This document shows positions 8,277 through 18,355 of a stretch of 36,767 bases of DNA, piece by piece (within the stretch, counting starts at the first letter, position 1; every line of letters begins with the position of its first letter). This stretch comes from a bacterium (lineage in GTDB: Bacteria > Patescibacteriota > Minisyncoccia > Phycocordibacterales > UBA2100). Both the position numbers and the translations under genes were made by a program. The stretch covers positions 1-36,767 of the forward strand of contig JAJXVV010000008.1 in assembly GCA_021781955.1 (NCBI GenBank). Direction: 5' to 3'. Under the pieces are notes generated by a model that saw only the letters and a list, made by a program, of their open reading frames with translations, did not search any database and was not told where the DNA came from.

Positions 8277-9836
8277 CTAGGACATGGGGAATTCCACCGA
8301 AAATTCGGATCCTTTGCCTTCCCCTGCGGATGTCGCCCAGATCTTGCCATGGTGAGCCTCGACGACTTGCTTGGCGATGTAGAGGCCGTAGCCTGTGGAG
8401 TGGACGTTGACCTTGATCGAGTTCTCGCCGTGTCCTCCCTCGGTAAAGAGGCGCGCTTGATCGGCGGGCGTAATGCCGACGCCGCTATCCTTGATCGAAA
8501 GGCGGGCCATGCCATCGTGCCGCGATAGAGCGACAACTATTCCCCCCTGCGGGGTGTAGCGAATCGCGTTGTCGAGAAGGTTGCGCACGACATGATCGCG
8601 CACCCGCGCCTCATCTCCCTCCATCGCGTACGATCCATCGCCCACGCTCAGCTCAAGCTTCAGGCGCTTAGCTTCGGCAAAAGGCCGCTGTGACCCGACC
8701 GCTTGCTCGACGATCGCCCTGAGATCGCACGGCGCCCTGTTGAACGCCATCGTGCCGCGCTTCAGGTTGGCCGCCTCGAGGATGTCCATCACGGTACGCA
8801 CTCCCTCGCGCATCTCCACGAGCGCGAGCGCCGCGAAATCACGCACCTGCTGCGACGCGTCCATGCCGTCCTCGGCGATCTCCGCGAGCGCGCCCACGCC
8901 TTTCGTCATGTACGCCTTCACCTCGTGGCTGATGAAATGCAGCAGCGCTTCTTGCTGGTGATTGGCGATCTCAAGTATTTTCTCTTGTTTTTCGATGAGC
9001 TCTCGCTGTTCGATCTCGTTGTACACGCTGCGCACGAGCTGCCAGCTAAAAATGCTTACGATCGCAAGCGAACCCGCTCGAATAAGCCACGTCGAGAAGG
9101 AGCTGGCGTCGAAGAGGTTGAAGATCGACGCGAGGACCAGGCCGCTGGCAAAAAGCTGCGCAGCGATCAGTTTAATGTTAAAGATTTGATATCGAATGAC
9201 CGCATAACTCATCAAGACGACATATAATATGACAAAATAGTTCCCGAATGGATACACGTTGAATAGTTGCGGGAGAAAATCGGTCGCGCCGCCACTGAAC
9301 CCGATCGCCGCAGCGATGATGTGATTGAGTATTTGCCCGCTTTCTCGCGAGCCGCGAGGCGCTTTTCTGTAGGCCTTCACAAGGAATGAGAAGGCGGCTG
9401 TCGTCACGACGGCGTAGTACAGAGGGAAGAGAAAATATAACGGCCCCGGCTTGATCCAGTAAAATCCAAGTTCATGATTCTCGAGACCTGGGGAATAGAG
9501 GTTGGTAAATAGCAACATAGTCAGGCCGATGGAACCTAGGAGCACGATGCTTTCGAGAAAGCGCGATTCTTTTTTTACGAAGGTCGTTACGAACGCGAAG
9601 TATGCTGGAGGTATAAAAAAAGCGGAAAGGTCGAGCAAGTACTGCCATCCGCGCGCGATCTCGAGTACCGAAGACGTTGTCACGCCCCACATGCCGATGG
9701 TCCAGGCGCCAATAAGCATTGAGAGGACGAGCCACCGAAACCCGAGTCGAGATTTGGTGTCCGCAGTGTATACGAATAAGCCGAATCCGAGGCTCGCACA
9801 GGCCGTTAGCACGGCAGATATCGCAAAGAGATTCAT
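8277..9836 (-). CDS. Membrane sensor histidine kinase (N-terminal multi-TM, HisKA, HATPase_c)
   Basis: Seven or more hydrophobic segments, H-box FISHEVKAY, N-box DHVVRNLLDNAIRYTPQGG, G-boxes DSGVGI and GYGLYIAKQVVEAHHG. Start at 9836 (MNLFAISAVL) gives an ATGA overlap with the upstream HAD gene. Confidence 0.9.
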   Translation of the reverse strand: MNLFAISAVLTACASLGFGLFVYTADTKSRLGFRWLVLSMLIGAWTIGMWGVTTSSVLEIARGWQYLLDLSAFFIPPAYFAFVTTFVKKESRFLESIVLLGSIGLTMLLFTNLYSPGLENHELGFYWIKPGPLYFLFPLYYAVVTTAAFSFLVKAYRKAPRGSRESGQILNHIIAAAIGFSGGATDFLPQLFNVYPFGNYFVILYVVLMSYAVIRYQIFNIKLIAAQLFASGLVLASIFNLFDASSFSTWLIRAGSLAIVSIFSWQLVRSVYNEIEQRELIEKQEKILEIANHQQEALLHFISHEVKAYMTKGVGALAEIAEDGMDASQQVRDFAALALVEMREGVRTVMDILEAANLKRGTMAFNRAPCDLRAIVEQAVGSQRPFAEAKRLKLELSVGDGSYAMEGDEARVRDHVVRNLLDNAIRYTPQGGIVVALSRHDGMARLSIKDSGVGITPADQARLFTEGGHGENSIKVNVHSTGYGLYIAKQVVEAHHGKIWATSAGEGKGSEFSVEFPMS

Positions 9837-10513
9837 AGGATTGCCGTGTAGCTTAGTGAAGACCACTGACGAGCTTGTGCGATCTTTTGGAGCGATGAAG
9901 TCGCGTTCACTACGAATGGATGGGCAACGGCTTCGAGGAGCGGTTCGTCGCTTTCATGGTCGGTATACGCCCATGATCGCGATCGATCGAGGCCAGCGTT
10001 GGTAAGATACTGTTGCACTGCCGCGGCCTTCTCTTCTCCGTGCAGAATGCGTCCGTCGATCCGACCCGTATAGCGATCACCCGAGAGTTCCATGCGTGTT
10101 CCCGTGGCTCGCGCCACTCCCACTCGATCCCCGATCGCCTTAGCGAGCGGTTCGATGATCGATGAGAGCAGAACAACCTCCCGGCCGGCCTCCTGTTGCT
10201 CGCGTATGATGCCGACGCCGCCGCTCAAAAGGTGACGGGGCAAGTGTTCATCAAGAAAATCGTTGCAAATAGTTTGGACGTCGTTCTCGGTACGACCTTT
10301 CGCATACCGTATCCCGATCTCGAAGAGATCCCGCGGGTCCTTCAGGAAGTGCATTTTGTATAAAGCAATACCGAACACTAATCGGGCGAAATCGGTCCAT
10401 GGCAGTAACCCTTTCCGCACAAGGTACCAAATGAAAGATTCTTGCGTTAGGCCACGCACGAGCGGCCCGTCGATATCAAAAAAAACAATGTCGCGCTTGT
10501 CAGGACTCAGCAT
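9833..10513 (-). CDS. HAD-IB-like phosphatase
   Basis: DIVFFDIDGPLVRG (DxD) motif, LLSSIIEPLAKAIGD, HGEEKAAAV...AYTDHESDEPLLEAVAHPFVVN. Confidence 0.85.
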   Translation of the reverse strand: MLSPDKRDIVFFDIDGPLVRGLTQESFIWYLVRKGLLPWTDFARLVFGIALYKMHFLKDPRDLFEIGIRYAKGRTENDVQTICNDFLDEHLPRHLLSGGVGIIREQQEAGREVVLLSSIIEPLAKAIGDRVGVARATGTRMELSGDRYTGRIDGRILHGEEKAAAVQQYLTNAGLDRSRSWAYTDHESDEPLLEAVAHPFVVNATSSLQKIAQARQWSSLSYTAIL

Positions 10514-11195
10514 ACGGGTAGGCTTTGCCCGACAGTATAGCGAGTTTTTTCATAAGTGCCGAGAGTTCGCCGTTGATACGCTCGTCCGCTGGCACCGGTC
10601 CAACGGTACTGAGGCCGTATCGGATCGGCTCGCCTATTGAGAGTTCGATATTCCTTCGGAATCGAGGTTTTTTGTCGAATCTCGACATGACCGAGAACGC
10701 ACCCCGGATCCCGATCGGGACGATGGGTGCGCCCGTCTCGAACGCGTAGCGTATGACACCGGGGTAGCCGCGCAACAGTTCATGAGGCGACGGTGCGCGT
10801 GTTCCTTCAGGGAAAATGCCCACCGCCTCACCTGCATTCAATAGATCTCGAACAATTTGGTCTATGTGCGCCCTCTTCTCCTTGTGTTCGCGATCGACTT
10901 CGATCTGTCCGGTCGCACGCATGATCGGCCGCCAGAGCGGATTCCGGAAGAATTTCTCGGCAGCGAGGTAGTAGACATTCCGTCGTGCCACCGCGATGGT
11001 GCAGATAAAATCGAAGTAACTTTCATGCGTAGCGGCAAGAAGTGCCGGCCCGCGACGCGGTATGTGGTCCGCGCCTTCGACGCGCTTGATCCATATCAGC
11101 CTCACCAGCGGCCCGAATAAGAATCGAATGCATGCATACGACCATTCGATACGACGAGGTATCCGATATGCCTTGGGCTTGTCGCGATCGAACAT
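10500..11195 (-). CDS. 1-acyl-sn-glycerol-3-phosphate acyltransferase (PlsC-like)
   Basis: HxxxxD motif ATHESYFDF and FPEGTRAPSP motif. Confidence 0.9.
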   Translation of the reverse strand: MFDRDKPKAYRIPRRIEWSYACIRFLFGPLVRLIWIKRVEGADHIPRRGPALLAATHESYFDFICTIAVARRNVYYLAAEKFFRNPLWRPIMRATGQIEVDREHKEKRAHIDQIVRDLLNAGEAVGIFPEGTRAPSPHELLRGYPGVIRYAFETGAPIVPIGIRGAFSVMSRFDKKPRFRRNIELSIGEPIRYGLSTVGPVPADERINGELSALMKKLAILSGKAYPYAES

Positions 11196-11201
11196 AAATG
11201 C

Positions 11202-11954
11202 CTAGAGGCTGCGTTCGACGCGCTGCAGCGCATGCCGTGCTTCGCGCAACGCGCTTTCAATGGATGTCTCGATCTCCGCCATTATCTCGCGTGCGACATC
11301 TTTGAAGCGCGCGGGTTCCGGCGCGGAATGCGCTATGATTTCATGCACATACTTCGGTTTTCCGAACACGAGCGTTATGTGGTAACGGCGGTCCAGGAAT
11401 CGCTTGAAACTGAGGCGGTAGGTGCCGACAATCGCGACCGGGATGACCGGCACATGGGTCGCGTGCGAAAGGTACGCGACGCCGCCCTTCCCTTCCCGCA
11501 ACTTGCCGTCCTTGGTCGTCCCGCCTTCGGGGAAAATGCAGAGGCTGCCGCCGTTTTTGAGAATGGTGCGATGCTGCGCCAGCGATCGCTCGTAGTTTTT
11601 GTGTCCGGGAACGTGCGGGTACGCGCCCCATGCGCGGAAGAACCATGAGGACGAATACAGGCGGCGGCGCCAGCCGAATTTCTTATCGTGGAAACCGTCG
11701 AGCGGGCCGGCAACATAGAACATCGGCGCGAATCGGCCGAGTGGATTGATCGCGGCGGTGAGGATGATCGGGTCGAGCTCATTGGCATGATTGACCGCGA
11801 AGATCGCCTGATCGATGCCGTCGAGATGTTGCGTGCCCCGCACCTCGAAACCGCAGAAGCCGACGAGCAGGAGTCTCGTCGGCAGCCATGCGATAGTTTG
11901 CAAAATGCGCGGGATGATCGAATACGATTTGTGCATATCATCGGGCGAATTCAC
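11202..11954 (-). CDS. Second PlsC-like lysophospholipid acyltransferase
   Basis: HxxxxD motif NHANELD and FPEGGTTKDGKLREGKGGVAYLSHATHVPVIPVAI; GTG start at 11954. Confidence 0.87.
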   Translation of the reverse strand: MNSPDDMHKSYSIIPRILQTIAWLPTRLLLVGFCGFEVRGTQHLDGIDQAIFAVNHANELDPIILTAAINPLGRFAPMFYVAGPLDGFHDKKFGWRRRLYSSSWFFRAWGAYPHVPGHKNYERSLAQHRTILKNGGSLCIFPEGGTTKDGKLREGKGGVAYLSHATHVPVIPVAIVGTYRLSFKRFLDRRYHITLVFGKPKYVHEIIAHSAPEPARFKDVAREIMAEIETSIESALREARHALQRVERSL

Positions 11955-11990
11955 AGTATCACCGAGACGATCGTTCGTCGACCATCCGCG

Positions 11991-12482
11991 TCAGCTGCGC
12001 GCGAGAGCGAGCAAAAGGTATGCGGCGAGGAGCCACCAGAAGCGGTAGGTTTCGCCGAAAATGCTTTGGATCTGCGCGCTGAAGCGCCAGATCGAGTCGA
12101 GCGCCGCTACCTGCATCCAAAAGACAAGCACGATAACGGTCGTCGCGATGCCGGCAAGGAGCGCGGGCAGTATCTGCGCGGAAGAAGTGCCGAAGAAGCT
12201 CACCGCGCGATGCACGAAGAGGTACGAAAGCATCGTCAACGCGCCGAAGAGCGCCGCCTGAGCCGCCGGACCTTGGAGCTGAGCCAGCACGGTTTGCAGC
12301 CCAGCGGCGTGCTGCGCGATGCCGAACAGCAGGTACGCGAGCGGCAGCGCGAGCGCGAGCGATGTCGCTTTGTTGGTCCCGGCGCGCACGTTCTCGGCCG
12401 ACACAATGAGCAAGAAAATGCCGAGAACGCTCCATTCGAGCGGCCAGCGCGAGAGCACGTTGAGCGATGCGTGGATATCCAT
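11991..12482 (-). CDS. Hypothetical multi-TM membrane protein
   Basis: 163 aa, several hydrophobic segments (SVLGIFLLIVSAENV, ALALPLAYLLFGIAQ, ATTVIVLVFWMQVAAL, FWWLLAAYLLLAL). Confidence 0.7.
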   Translation of the reverse strand: MDIHASLNVLSRWPLEWSVLGIFLLIVSAENVRAGTNKATSLALALPLAYLLFGIAQHAAGLQTVLAQLQGPAAQAALFGALTMLSYLFVHRAVSFFGTSSAQILPALLAGIATTVIVLVFWMQVAALDSIWRFSAQIQSIFGETYRFWWLLAAYLLLALARS

Positions 12483-12527
12483 AACCGCGGCGCGCGAGAA
12501 CGCCGTATCAGCAGTATAGCGTGGAAT

Positions 12528-13586
12528 TCAAAGACCCTCCGCGCGCAAACGCTCGACGAGCTCCTTGGCCGTTCGCGAAAGTCTTTTCGGCATGTCGATG
12601 CGTACCTGCACGAGCAGATCGCCGCGCGAAGTGCGGCCATGCGGCACACCCTTCCCGCGCACGCGAATGACCTCGCCGTGCGCGACCCCGGCGGGTACGC
12701 GAACCGTTTCGTCTCCGTCGAGTGTCGGCACCGTAAAATCGCCGCCGAGGAGCACGTCGGTGAGCTTGAGCTGAAGGACGCTCGCGAGATTGTTCCCTTC
12801 ACGTTGGAAACGCGCATCCGGCTTCACGTGCAGCTTCACGTAGAGATCGCCGGCGCTGCCGCCCGTGTGGGCCTCGCCTCTTCCCGGCATGCGTATCATC
12901 TCGCCATCGGAGACACCGGCCGGGACGACGATGCGTATCTCCTCTTGCTGTTTCCGCACTCCCGCGCCAGCGCAGCCGTCGCACGGCTGTTCGGGCACCT
13001 GTCCGCGGCCGTTGCATCGGGGGCACGTGCGAGCGGTCGTAACCGTACCGAAGATCGAGTTTCGCGTCTCGCGTATCTCTCCCCGTCCATTACAGCTCGT
13101 GCAGGCGACGACCTTCGAGCCTTTTTTCGCGCCGCTACCGCCGCAGACGCTGCACGTCGCGAGCTTTGAGATGAGCACGCGGCGATCAGCCCCGAAGACG
13201 GATTCGCGGAACGTGAGCTCGATGTCGATCGAAACATCGCGGCCGCGCCGGGCGGCGCGGGTTTGCCCGAACGCGTCGCCAAAAATATCGCCGAGGTCGA
13301 ATTCGAACTGCTGTCCGTTACCGAAACCCTGGAACTGCGAGAAATCGAACCCGCCGAACCCGCCCTGCGCGCCTCCGGCGCCGGTGAACGTGCCGCGCAG
13401 GTCGTACTCGCCGCGCTTCTTTTTATCCGAAAGAACGGCGTACGCCTCGCTCACCTCTTTGAACTTTTGCTCATCGCCGCCTTTCTTGTCGGGGTGGTAC
13501 TTGTGCGCGAGCTTGCGGAACGCTTTCTTGATGTCGTCCTCGCTCGCAGTCTTCGGCACGCCGAGTATGTCGTAGTAATCTTTCAT
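12528..13586 (-). CDS. dnaJ: Chaperone DnaJ
   Basis: J-domain with HPD (YHPDKKGG) and four zinc motifs ([32 protein letters not shown]). Confidence 0.96.
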   Translation of the reverse strand: MKDYYDILGVPKTASEDDIKKAFRKLAHKYHPDKKGGDEQKFKEVSEAYAVLSDKKKRGEYDLRGTFTGAGGAQGGFGGFDFSQFQGFGNGQQFEFDLGDIFGDAFGQTRAARRGRDVSIDIELTFRESVFGADRRVLISKLATCSVCGGSGAKKGSKVVACTSCNGRGEIRETRNSIFGTVTTARTCPRCNGRGQVPEQPCDGCAGAGVRKQQEEIRIVVPAGVSDGEMIRMPGRGEAHTGGSAGDLYVKLHVKPDARFQREGNNLASVLQLKLTDVLLGGDFTVPTLDGDETVRVPAGVAHGEVIRVRGKGVPHGRTSRGDLLVQVRIDMPKRLSRTAKELVERLRAEGL

Positions 13587-13620
13587 ACGGGCACCATAGT
13601 ACTCGGGATTTTACATCCAT

Positions 13621-13652
13621 GCAAAAAAGGCGCCATGCGGCGCCTTTTTTGC
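13621..13652. terminator. Bidirectional intrinsic terminator-like hairpin between dnaK and dnaJ
   Basis: gcAAAAAAGGCGCC-atgc-GGCGCCTTTTTTgc: 14-bp perfect stem, 4-nt loop, U6 on either strand. Confidence 0.9.
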
Positions 13653-13657
13653 GCAGG

Positions 13658-15505
13658 TTACTGTCCGGCCTCCTCCGGAGGCGTCTGGCTGTCCTGCGGA
13701 GCCTGCTGCTGGTTTATTGCTTGGCCTATCGCGCTCATGGCGCTCGAGAGCGCATCGGACGCGGCCTTCAGCGCCGGTGCGTCGCTGCCGCCGCGCGCGG
13801 TCTTGAGCGCGTCGATCTTTTCCTGGACGTTCTTGCGAATCTCATCGCCCACCTTCTCACCATGCTCCTTGAGCGCTTTCTCGGCGGAATAGACGAGCTG
13901 ATCGGCAGCGTTCTGCGCTTCGACGAGCTCCCGCTTTTTCGCATCGGCATCGGCATTGGTCTCCGCGTCCTTGCGCATCTTTTCGATATCCGCATCGGAA
14001 AGACCTGAGCTGCCCTCGATACGAATAGACTGCTCTTTGCTGGTCGCCCGGTCCTTCGCCTTCACCGTAAGGATGCCATTGGCGTCGATATCGAACGAAA
14101 CCTCGATCTGCGGGAGTCCGCGATGTGCCGGCGGGATGCCGTCGAGATTGAAGCGGCCGAGGGATTTGTTGTCTATCGCCATCGGACGTTCGCCCTGCAC
14201 GACGTGTATCTCAACCGACGGCTGATTGTCGGACGCGGTCGAGAAAACCTGCGAGCGCGAGGTCGGTATCGTCGTGTTGCGATCGATGAGTTTCGTCGCG
14301 ACGCCGCCCATCGTTTCGATACCTAAGCTGAGCGGAATGACGTCGAGCAAGAGCACGTCCTTTACATCGCCCTGTAAAATGCCGCCCTGGATCGCCGCAC
14401 CGATGGCGACAACTTCGTCAGGATTGACACTCATGTTCGGCTTCTTGCCGAAGTACTCTTCGACCGCTCTCTGCATCGCTGGCATGCGTATTTGACCGCC
14501 CACCAAGATTATCTCGTTGATGTCCTCTTTCTTGAAGGGAGAAGCTTCCATCGCGCGCTTCGTGATGGTCATGGCGCGGTCCAGGAACTCCCGCGAGAGA
14601 TCTTCGAGCTTCGCGCGGGTGAGCTTGATGAGCAGGTGGCGCGGGCCGGACGCATCGGAGGTGATGAACGGGATATTAATCTCGGTTTCGAGCGCGGTCG
14701 AAAGTTCGATCTTCGCTTTCTCGGCCGCTTCGTCGAGGCGCTGACGGGCGAGCGCATCGGTGCGGATATCGATGCCGCTCTCCTTCTTGAATTCGCTCGC
14801 GAGCCAATCCATGATCTTCTGGTCGATATCCTTGCCGCCCAAGTGGGCGTCGCCGTCCGTCGAACGAACCTCGATCACGTCGTCGCCGACCTCGAGCACC
14901 GAGATGTCGAACGTACCGCCGCCGAAGTCGAAGACGACGATTTTCTCGTTCTTTTTCTTGTTGAACCCGTACGCGAGCGCGGCAGCGGTCGGCTCGTTGA
15001 TGATGCGCTTTACGTCAAGTCCGGCGATCTTGCCCGCGTCTTTCGTCGCCTGGCGCTGGGAGTCGTTGAAATACGCAGGGACCGTGATGACCGCTTCGGT
15101 GATCGTCTCGCCCAGACGCGCCTCAGCATCGGTCTTGAGCTTCTGCAGGATCATTGCCGAAAGCTCTTCCGGACGGTACCACTTATCGGCCAATCGCACC
15201 TCGATGCCGCCGTTCCCCGACGTGCGCGTCTCGAACGGCACCGCAGCGCGATCCTTGGCGACGAGCGGCTCATCGAAGTTGTGGCCGATGAAGCGCTTGA
15301 TCTGGTAGACCGTGTTCTTCGGATTGGTGACCGCTTGGCGCTTCGCGAGAAGGCCGACCAAGCGCTCGCCAGTTTTCGAGACCGCAACGATCGACGGCGT
15401 CGTGCGCGCGCCTTCGGAATTCTCCAGTATTTCCGGCTCGCCGCCCTTGACGACCGCCATGGCGGAATTGGTCGTTCCCAGGTCGATACCAAGTATCTTT
15501 GACAT
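13658..15505 (-). CDS. dnaK: Chaperone DnaK (Hsp70)
   Basis: [47 protein letters not shown]. Confidence 0.97.
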   Translation of the reverse strand: MSKILGIDLGTTNSAMAVVKGGEPEILENSEGARTTPSIVAVSKTGERLVGLLAKRQAVTNPKNTVYQIKRFIGHNFDEPLVAKDRAAVPFETRTSGNGGIEVRLADKWYRPEELSAMILQKLKTDAEARLGETITEAVITVPAYFNDSQRQATKDAGKIAGLDVKRIINEPTAAALAYGFNKKKNEKIVVFDFGGGTFDISVLEVGDDVIEVRSTDGDAHLGGKDIDQKIMDWLASEFKKESGIDIRTDALARQRLDEAAEKAKIELSTALETEINIPFITSDASGPRHLLIKLTRAKLEDLSREFLDRAMTITKRAMEASPFKKEDINEIILVGGQIRMPAMQRAVEEYFGKKPNMSVNPDEVVAIGAAIQGGILQGDVKDVLLLDVIPLSLGIETMGGVATKLIDRNTTIPTSRSQVFSTASDNQPSVEIHVVQGERPMAIDNKSLGRFNLDGIPPAHRGLPQIEVSFDIDANGILTVKAKDRATSKEQSIRIEGSSGLSDADIEKMRKDAETNADADAKKRELVEAQNAADQLVYSAEKALKEHGEKVGDEIRKNVQEKIDALKTARGGSDAPALKAASDALSSAMSAIGQAINQQQAPQDSQTPPEEAGQ

Positions 15506-15535
15506 AGCGATATTGCGTTAGCTTATGAGGCAATC

Positions 15536-15566
15536 ATTATATACGCGCCAGCCACGTGCATGTCAA
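15536..15566 (-). promoter_or_regulatory. Putative sigma70-type promoter of dnaK
   Basis: Minus strand TTGACA (15561-15566), with TATAAT at 15536-15541 (19-nt spacer) or TATATA at 15538-15543 (17-nt spacer). Confidence 0.7.
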
Positions 15567-15578
15567 ACCCGCGCGGGC

Positions 15579-16106
15579 CTACTTCTTGGCGATGACCTGA
15601 GCCGCGCGAAGCACCCTGTTCCCGCTCCGGTACCCGTAGCGCAGTATTCGCGCGACGGTGCCGCTCTCGCCGGGCATATCGTCGCGTTCTTCGGCCACCT
15701 CGTGCAGCGCGTGATCGACACGTTCTCCCACTTTACCGAACCGTTCGATGCCGTGACGTTTGAGCGCGCCGAGAAGCTGATTCTGCACCATCTCCATGCC
15801 GCTGCGGAATCCGTCGGAGACGTTCGTCCACGCCTCGCTCAAAGCCGCCATGTCGAACGAGTCGAGCGCAGGGATGATGTCGTGCACGAGCTCTTCGCGC
15901 AAAAGCTCGGCTGAGCGCGCGGCGCGCGCCTCAGCATCTTTACGGACGTTGATGGCATCGGCCTTCGCGCGCTGCCAGCCGTCGAGATACTCCTGCCGCT
16001 CCTTCTTCGCTCGGCCAAGTTCCTCTTTGAGCCGCTGCAATCTTGCCTTGAGAGAGTCGGCGGCGTTCAGCTCGTCTTCTGGCTCAAAATCGACGTCGTC
16101 GTTCAT
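15579..16106 (-). CDS. grpE: Nucleotide exchange factor GrpE
   Basis: Coiled-coil followed by IIPALDSFDMAAL...GMEMVQNQLLGALKRHGIERF; upstream of dnaK. Confidence 0.9.
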   Translation of the reverse strand: MNDDVDFEPEDELNAADSLKARLQRLKEELGRAKKERQEYLDGWQRAKADAINVRKDAEARAARSAELLREELVHDIIPALDSFDMAALSEAWTNVSDGFRSGMEMVQNQLLGALKRHGIERFGKVGERVDHALHEVAEERDDMPGESGTVARILRYGYRSGNRVLRAAQVIAKK

Positions 16107-16140
16107 GGCGCGAGTATAGCAAAAATGGAGGCTCAACGAA

Positions 16141-16164
16141 AACGACTGCCGAGAGGCGGTCGTT
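16141..16164 (-). terminator. Terminator-like hairpin after rpsI
   Basis: aacgac-t-gcc-GAGA-ggc-g-gtcgtt; on the minus strand the stem is followed by a short TTTT run; lies between rpsI and grpE. Confidence 0.5.
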
Positions 16165-16170
16165 CGTCAT

Positions 16171-16566
16171 TCAGCGCTTCGACCATTGCGGAGCGCGACG
16201 GGCCGCTTTGAGTCCGAACTTTTTGCGCTCCTTCGCACGCGGGTCGCGCTTGAGGTAGCCGCGGACCTTGAGGTCCTTGCGCTGCTCAGGGACGAGCATT
16301 GTGATGGCGCGCGAGAGGCCGTGGCGTACCGCCTCCGCCTGCGCCTTGTGGCCGCCGCCCTTGACCTGCGCGGTGACTTCGTAGGCGACGCCGAGCACCT
16401 GCATCGGCGCGTGTACCGTCTTTACCATCGCCTCGAGCGGGAAATAGTCTTGCGCGCTCTTGCCGTTGACAGTGATGGAGGCGCTCTTCGCTTCCGAGAT
16501 GCGGACGCGCGCGCTCGCGGTCTTGCGACGACCAACGGCTTCCGTGTACTGTTTCATCTTCACCAT
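16171..16566 (-). CDS. rpsI: 30S ribosomal protein S9
   Basis: YTEAVGRRKTASARVRI...GGGHKAQAEAVRHGLSRA...DPRAKERKKFGLKAARRAPQWSKR. Confidence 0.97.
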   Translation of the reverse strand: MVKMKQYTEAVGRRKTASARVRISEAKSASITVNGKSAQDYFPLEAMVKTVHAPMQVLGVAYEVTAQVKGGGHKAQAEAVRHGLSRAITMLVPEQRKDLKVRGYLKRDPRAKERKKFGLKAARRAPQWSKR

Positions 16567-16571
16567 ACGAG

Positions 16572-16925
16572 TTATTCAGTGATTGAGAGATTTTTAAGTC
16601 GCGCCACGCGCATGGTGTTGCGCGGAAGCATGCGCGTGACCGCTAAGCGGATAGCAGCTCCTTTGCCTTTGCGAGCGGAGAGCGAAGCGAGCGTTTCCAC
16701 TTTCTGGCCGCCGGGGTAACCCGAGTAGGTCTGGTAGGTCTTCTGCGCGCGTTTCTTCTCGCGAAGATAGAGCTTGCCGGCGTTGGTGACGGTCACTTTC
16801 ACGGCTGAATCTTTGTGCGGCGTATAGTCGGCACGCATTTTGCCCATAAGCGCTTTGGCGGCCTCGGACGCAACACGTCCGAGTGTTTTCCCTGCTGCAT
16901 CGATAGTGTAGGTTTTGTCTGTCAT
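16572..16925 (-). CDS. rplM: 50S ribosomal protein L13
   Basis: IDAAGKTLGRVASEAAKALMGK...KTYQTYSGYPGGQK...RLAVTRMLPRNTMR. Confidence 0.95.
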   Translation of the reverse strand: MTDKTYTIDAAGKTLGRVASEAAKALMGKMRADYTPHKDSAVKVTVTNAGKLYLREKKRAQKTYQTYSGYPGGQKVETLASLSARKGKGAAIRLAVTRMLPRNTMRVARLKNLSITE

Positions 16926-16928
16926 AGG

Positions 16929-17273
16929 CTATTTAACGAACTCTATGCGCGCGCTCTCGATCGCGCGCTTGCCGACTCGACCGAGGCGCACGATGCGCGT
17001 GTATCCGCCAGAGCGTTCCTCGTAGCGAGCTTTCAGCTCGAACAATTTCTTGGATGCGGTCCCGATCTGCGCGTGCACCGCACGGCGCGACGCCAGCGTG
17101 TCCTTCTTGGCGGTCGTGACGAGCTTCTCGACGAACGGGCGCAGCTCTTTGGCTTTCGCGACAGTCGTCGTGATCCCCTCCTTGAGCACGAGCGACCGGG
17201 CGAGGCTCTTCAAGAGCGCCTCGCGCTGTCGCTTCACGCGACCCAATGTCCGATGTCCGCGGTGGTGACGCAT
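16929..17273 (-). CDS. rplQ: 50S ribosomal protein L17
   Basis: MRHHRGHRTLGRVKRQREALLKSLARSLVLKEGITTTVAKAKELRPFVEKLVT; start corrected from the longer track ORF. Confidence 0.95.
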   Translation of the reverse strand: MRHHRGHRTLGRVKRQREALLKSLARSLVLKEGITTTVAKAKELRPFVEKLVTTAKKDTLASRRAVHAQIGTASKKLFELKARYEERSGGYTRIVRLGRVGKRAIESARIEFVK

Positions 17274-17277
17274 ACGT

Positions 17278-18252
17278 TCATCGATCGTTCCGGAGCGTAA
17301 GTCCCATGTTGGAAAGCGCTCGTTTGATGTCCTGCAAACCTTTCTGGCCCAGCCCTTCGATCGCCAAGAGGTCGTCCTCGCGCTTGCGGACCAGCCCGCC
17401 GACCGTACGGATCGACGCGTTGTCGAGCGCCTGCTCGACGCGGGGCGGGAGCGAAAGTTCGGTGATGCGGGTCTTGAGCACCTCAGCGTCCACCGGCGCG
17501 ATCTTCTCTTCTCGAGTCGCTGAGTGTGCAATCTCGGCCGTCGGCACTTCCTCCGCGTCCTCTTCCTTGAAGCCGACGATCGCCTTGAGCTGGTGGATCA
17601 TGGTCTCGATCGAGCGCTCCAACGCCTCGCGGGCGCCAAGGGTCCCATCGGTCTCTATGACCATGCGCAAGCGGTTGAAATCAGTACGGTCTCCGACACG
17701 CATGTTCTCCACCTCATAGTTGACGCGGCGAATGGGCGAGAAAATGGCGTCGAGCGCAATCGTGCCGATCTCGACGCGGTCCTTCTGGTGCGTCTCTTTC
17801 GCGACGTAGCCCAAGCCGCGCTCCGCGCGCATCTCGATCTCGAGCGTCGTCTTTCCCGTGACGTCCGCTATGTGCTGTTCGGGATTAAGAATCTCCACCT
17901 GGCCGGGGAGCTTGAGGTCTGCAGCGGTCACCGTCTTCGGACCTTTGATGGACACATGGATCGTCTGCGGCTCGTCGGTAAGGATCTTGAAGCGGATCTT
18001 GCGGATGTTGAGCAGAATGGTCACCACGTCCTCTTTAACGCCTTCGATGGTCGAGAATTCGTGAGAAACGCCCGGGATCTTCACGTGCGTGACCGCCGCC
18101 CCGGGAAGCGACGAAAGGATGATGCGACGAAGCGAGTTGCCGAGCGTATAGCCGTAGCCCGGGTACAGGCCGTCTATCTCGTAGATGCCGCCGCGTTCCG
18201 TTTCTGAAACGACGCGAGGCTTGCTCGGGAGGGCGATGTGGTAGTCCGACAT
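17278..18252 (-). CDS. rpoA: DNA-directed RNA polymerase subunit alpha
   Basis: GYTLGNSLRRIILSSLPGAAVTHVKI...; alpha-CTD NASIRTVGGLVRKREDDLLAIEGLGQKGLQDIKRAL. Confidence 0.97.
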   Translation of the reverse strand: MSDYHIALPSKPRVVSETERGGIYEIDGLYPGYGYTLGNSLRRIILSSLPGAAVTHVKIPGVSHEFSTIEGVKEDVVTILLNIRKIRFKILTDEPQTIHVSIKGPKTVTAADLKLPGQVEILNPEQHIADVTGKTTLEIEMRAERGLGYVAKETHQKDRVEIGTIALDAIFSPIRRVNYEVENMRVGDRTDFNRLRMVIETDGTLGAREALERSIETMIHQLKAIVGFKEEDAEEVPTAEIAHSATREEKIAPVDAEVLKTRITELSLPPRVEQALDNASIRTVGGLVRKREDDLLAIEGLGQKGLQDIKRALSNMGLTLRNDR

Positions 18253-18307
18253 ATGAATAAAAAATGGAAATTAGTAGGCGTCAACTAGTTGGTAAAAATC
18301 GCGCGAA

Positions 18308-18336
18308 AGTATAACCGATTTCCTTCCGATAGGCAA
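18308..18336 (-). promoter_or_regulatory. Putative internal promoter upstream of rpoA
   Basis: Minus strand TTGCCT (18331-18336), 17-nt spacer, TATACT (18308-18313), inside the unusually long 103-bp rpsD-rpoA gap. Confidence 0.5.
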
Positions 18337-18355
18337 ATGAATACATCTTGACCGT

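Noticed and set aside
15506-15578. Possible CIRCE/HrcA operator upstream of dnaK
   Set aside because: No TTAGCACTC-N9-GAGTGCTAA-like inverted repeat is visible between grpE and dnaK; only a sigma70-like promoter.
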